A DNA stretch of 64,000 bases from Euborellia annulipes (taxonomy: Eukaryota; Arthropoda; Insecta; Dermaptera; Anisolabididae), in assembly GCA_023213315.1 (NCBI GenBank), contig JAKCPI010000473.1, forward strand, positions 27,745-91,744. Reading direction: 5' to 3'. Shown piece by piece: positions 63,130 through 64,000 of the stretch; the first letter of the stretch is position 1, and the number at the start of each line of letters is the position of its first letter. A program made the position numbers and the translations under genes. Under the pieces are notes generated by a model, which saw only the letters and a program-made list of their open reading frames with translations, was not told the DNA's origin and searched no databases.

Positions 63130-63352
63130 TCGAAAGGTTAGGTTGAAGTGGCCGTTCCCAGAGAGGGAACACACTTAAACCAATTAGGCCCTTTGTGATC
63201 TACCACGGTGGGGCTATCCCCTACCTACCCTAAGGAGACTTCGGCAGGATGGTTGAATTATTTGCGGCAAGCTGGATCCGAACCCGAGTCGTGTTGAGAC
63301 TTCGGACTCCGTAATCCTAAGCTTAGCCGGCTTAGCCATTGCCTCCTCTTTA
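63130..63352 (-). mobile_element. SINE-C, tRNA-headed
   Basis: Minus strand: A-box-like TGGCTAAGCCGGCTAAGC, B-box GGGTTCGGATCC, then a 120-bp body (ATTCAACCATCCTGCCGAAG; GGTAGGTAGGGGATAGCCCC, ACCGTGGTAGATCACAAAGG). A third SINE family, distinct from A and B in body. No duplication identified. Confidence 0.8.
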
Positions 63353-63549
63353 TAATCGAAAAAAAATAAGTTTCACAAATTTTCAACTTAAAATATTAAT
63401 TTTTTAAAGGTCCCTCAAATTTTTTTTTAGTTTGTCTGCATTTCTTTCGATGTTTTCAAGCGACCTTTAAATAATCATATTAAAGATTTAATAAATTCTT
63501 ATTTTCTTTTAATTAGTAAGATGTTTATTAAAGCTTTTGTGGTTTGAAA

Positions 63550-63782
63550 TATTATTATTAGGAGAATTTTTAATTATAGACCACATTTTTGTATTAAATA
63601 TTTATTAAAAATATATAAATACTGTACAACGTTTCACCAGTTCGCTTGAGTCGGAGCAAGTGCCTGGTGCTTGATAACGGCTGCAGAATAAGCAGTTGAA
63701 ACGTTATACAGTATTTATATATTTTTTAATAAATATTTAATACAAATGTGGTCTATAATGAAAATTCTCCTAATAATAATTA
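63550..63782. repeat. 230-bp palindrome with GAAACG motifs
   Basis: ATTATTATTAGGAGAATTTT mirrors AAAATTCTCCTAATAATAAT; ATATATAAATACTGTACAAC, GTTTC mirrors GAAACGTTATACAGTATTTA. The centre does not mirror (CTTGAGTCGGAGCAAGTGCC). GAAACGTT is present in each arm, but a CTGANGA core is not. Confidence 0.7.
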
Positions 63783-64000
63783 GTAAGATATTTGAAAAAT
63801 ATAATCAATCGTACCTTAATTTGCTAATCGCAATAAATATACTTTCAGTATTCTGTTTTTTGTTCATCTCGTGGTGTATTTTTGTCGATTATCTTACTAA
63901 TTAAAAGTAAAAATTTATTAAATATTTAATATGAATCAAATAAAAATAAATTTTGAGCGACCTTTAAAAATTAACCCTTTGCACTCGTATGTCGCCATTT

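Noticed and set aside
1..64000. CRISPR arrays, prokaryotic operons, LTR retrotransposons, rRNA genes
   Set aside because: None seen: no regularly spaced direct repeats with spacers, no long direct terminal repeats with gag-pol text, no rRNA-like sequence.

Overview
This is an AT-rich animal (arthropod, most likely insect) nuclear DNA window: genes are split by GT-AG introns, coding exons are islands in low-complexity AT sequence, and one gene belongs to the invertebrate GNBP/beta-1,3-glucan-recognition family. Nothing looks prokaryotic, and most ORFs in the AT-rich or repeat sequence are accidental. I rebuilt genes by hand from splice sites and reading-frame phase. Five have a complete or nearly complete coding sequence with a recognisable product: RNPS1 (minus, 13436-4550), LYRM9 (minus, 28856-28179), TRMT44 (minus, 28172-23508), SUDS3 (plus, 29797-33512) and a GNBP/GH16-like secreted protein (minus, 46886-40175, last exon not found). 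A THAP-domain gene (plus, from 14644) and the last two exons of an unidentified plus-strand gene (1320-3717) are also supported.

Layout. 1-1095 holds a LINE reverse transcriptase remnant. 1320-3717 is the end of an unidentified gene converging on RNPS1. 4.5-13.4 kb is RNPS1 with introns full of repeats. 13.4-14.6 kb is a divergent RNPS1/THAP intergenic region. 15-23.5 kb is nearly all mobile DNA. 23.5-33.5 kb is the gene-dense part: LYRM9 and TRMT44 lie on one minus-strand unit, divergent from SUDS3. 34-40 kb is repeats, 40-47 kb is the GNBP gene, and 47-64 kb is repeat-rich with a few GC-rich candidate exons that I cannot assign.

Most striking points. (1) LYRM9 and TRMT44 appear to share an exon: the LYRM9 stop codon is followed, in frame, two codons later by the TRMT44 ATG, which implies a dicistronic mRNA. 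(2) Minimal hammerhead-ribozyme motifs of the Penelope-element type occur repeatedly, usually as mirror-image pairs inside long palindromes. One stands alone in an RNPS1 intron, on the sense strand, with an 8-bp perfect stem I. (3) There are many short DNA transposons with readable ends: seven TTAA-type (piggyBac-like) elements, about ten hAT-type elements of which seven have exact or 1-bp-extended 8-bp duplications, and TA-flanked mariner derivatives. Several are nested three or four deep. (4) TRMT44 carries an apparent one-base frameshift in a homopolymer.
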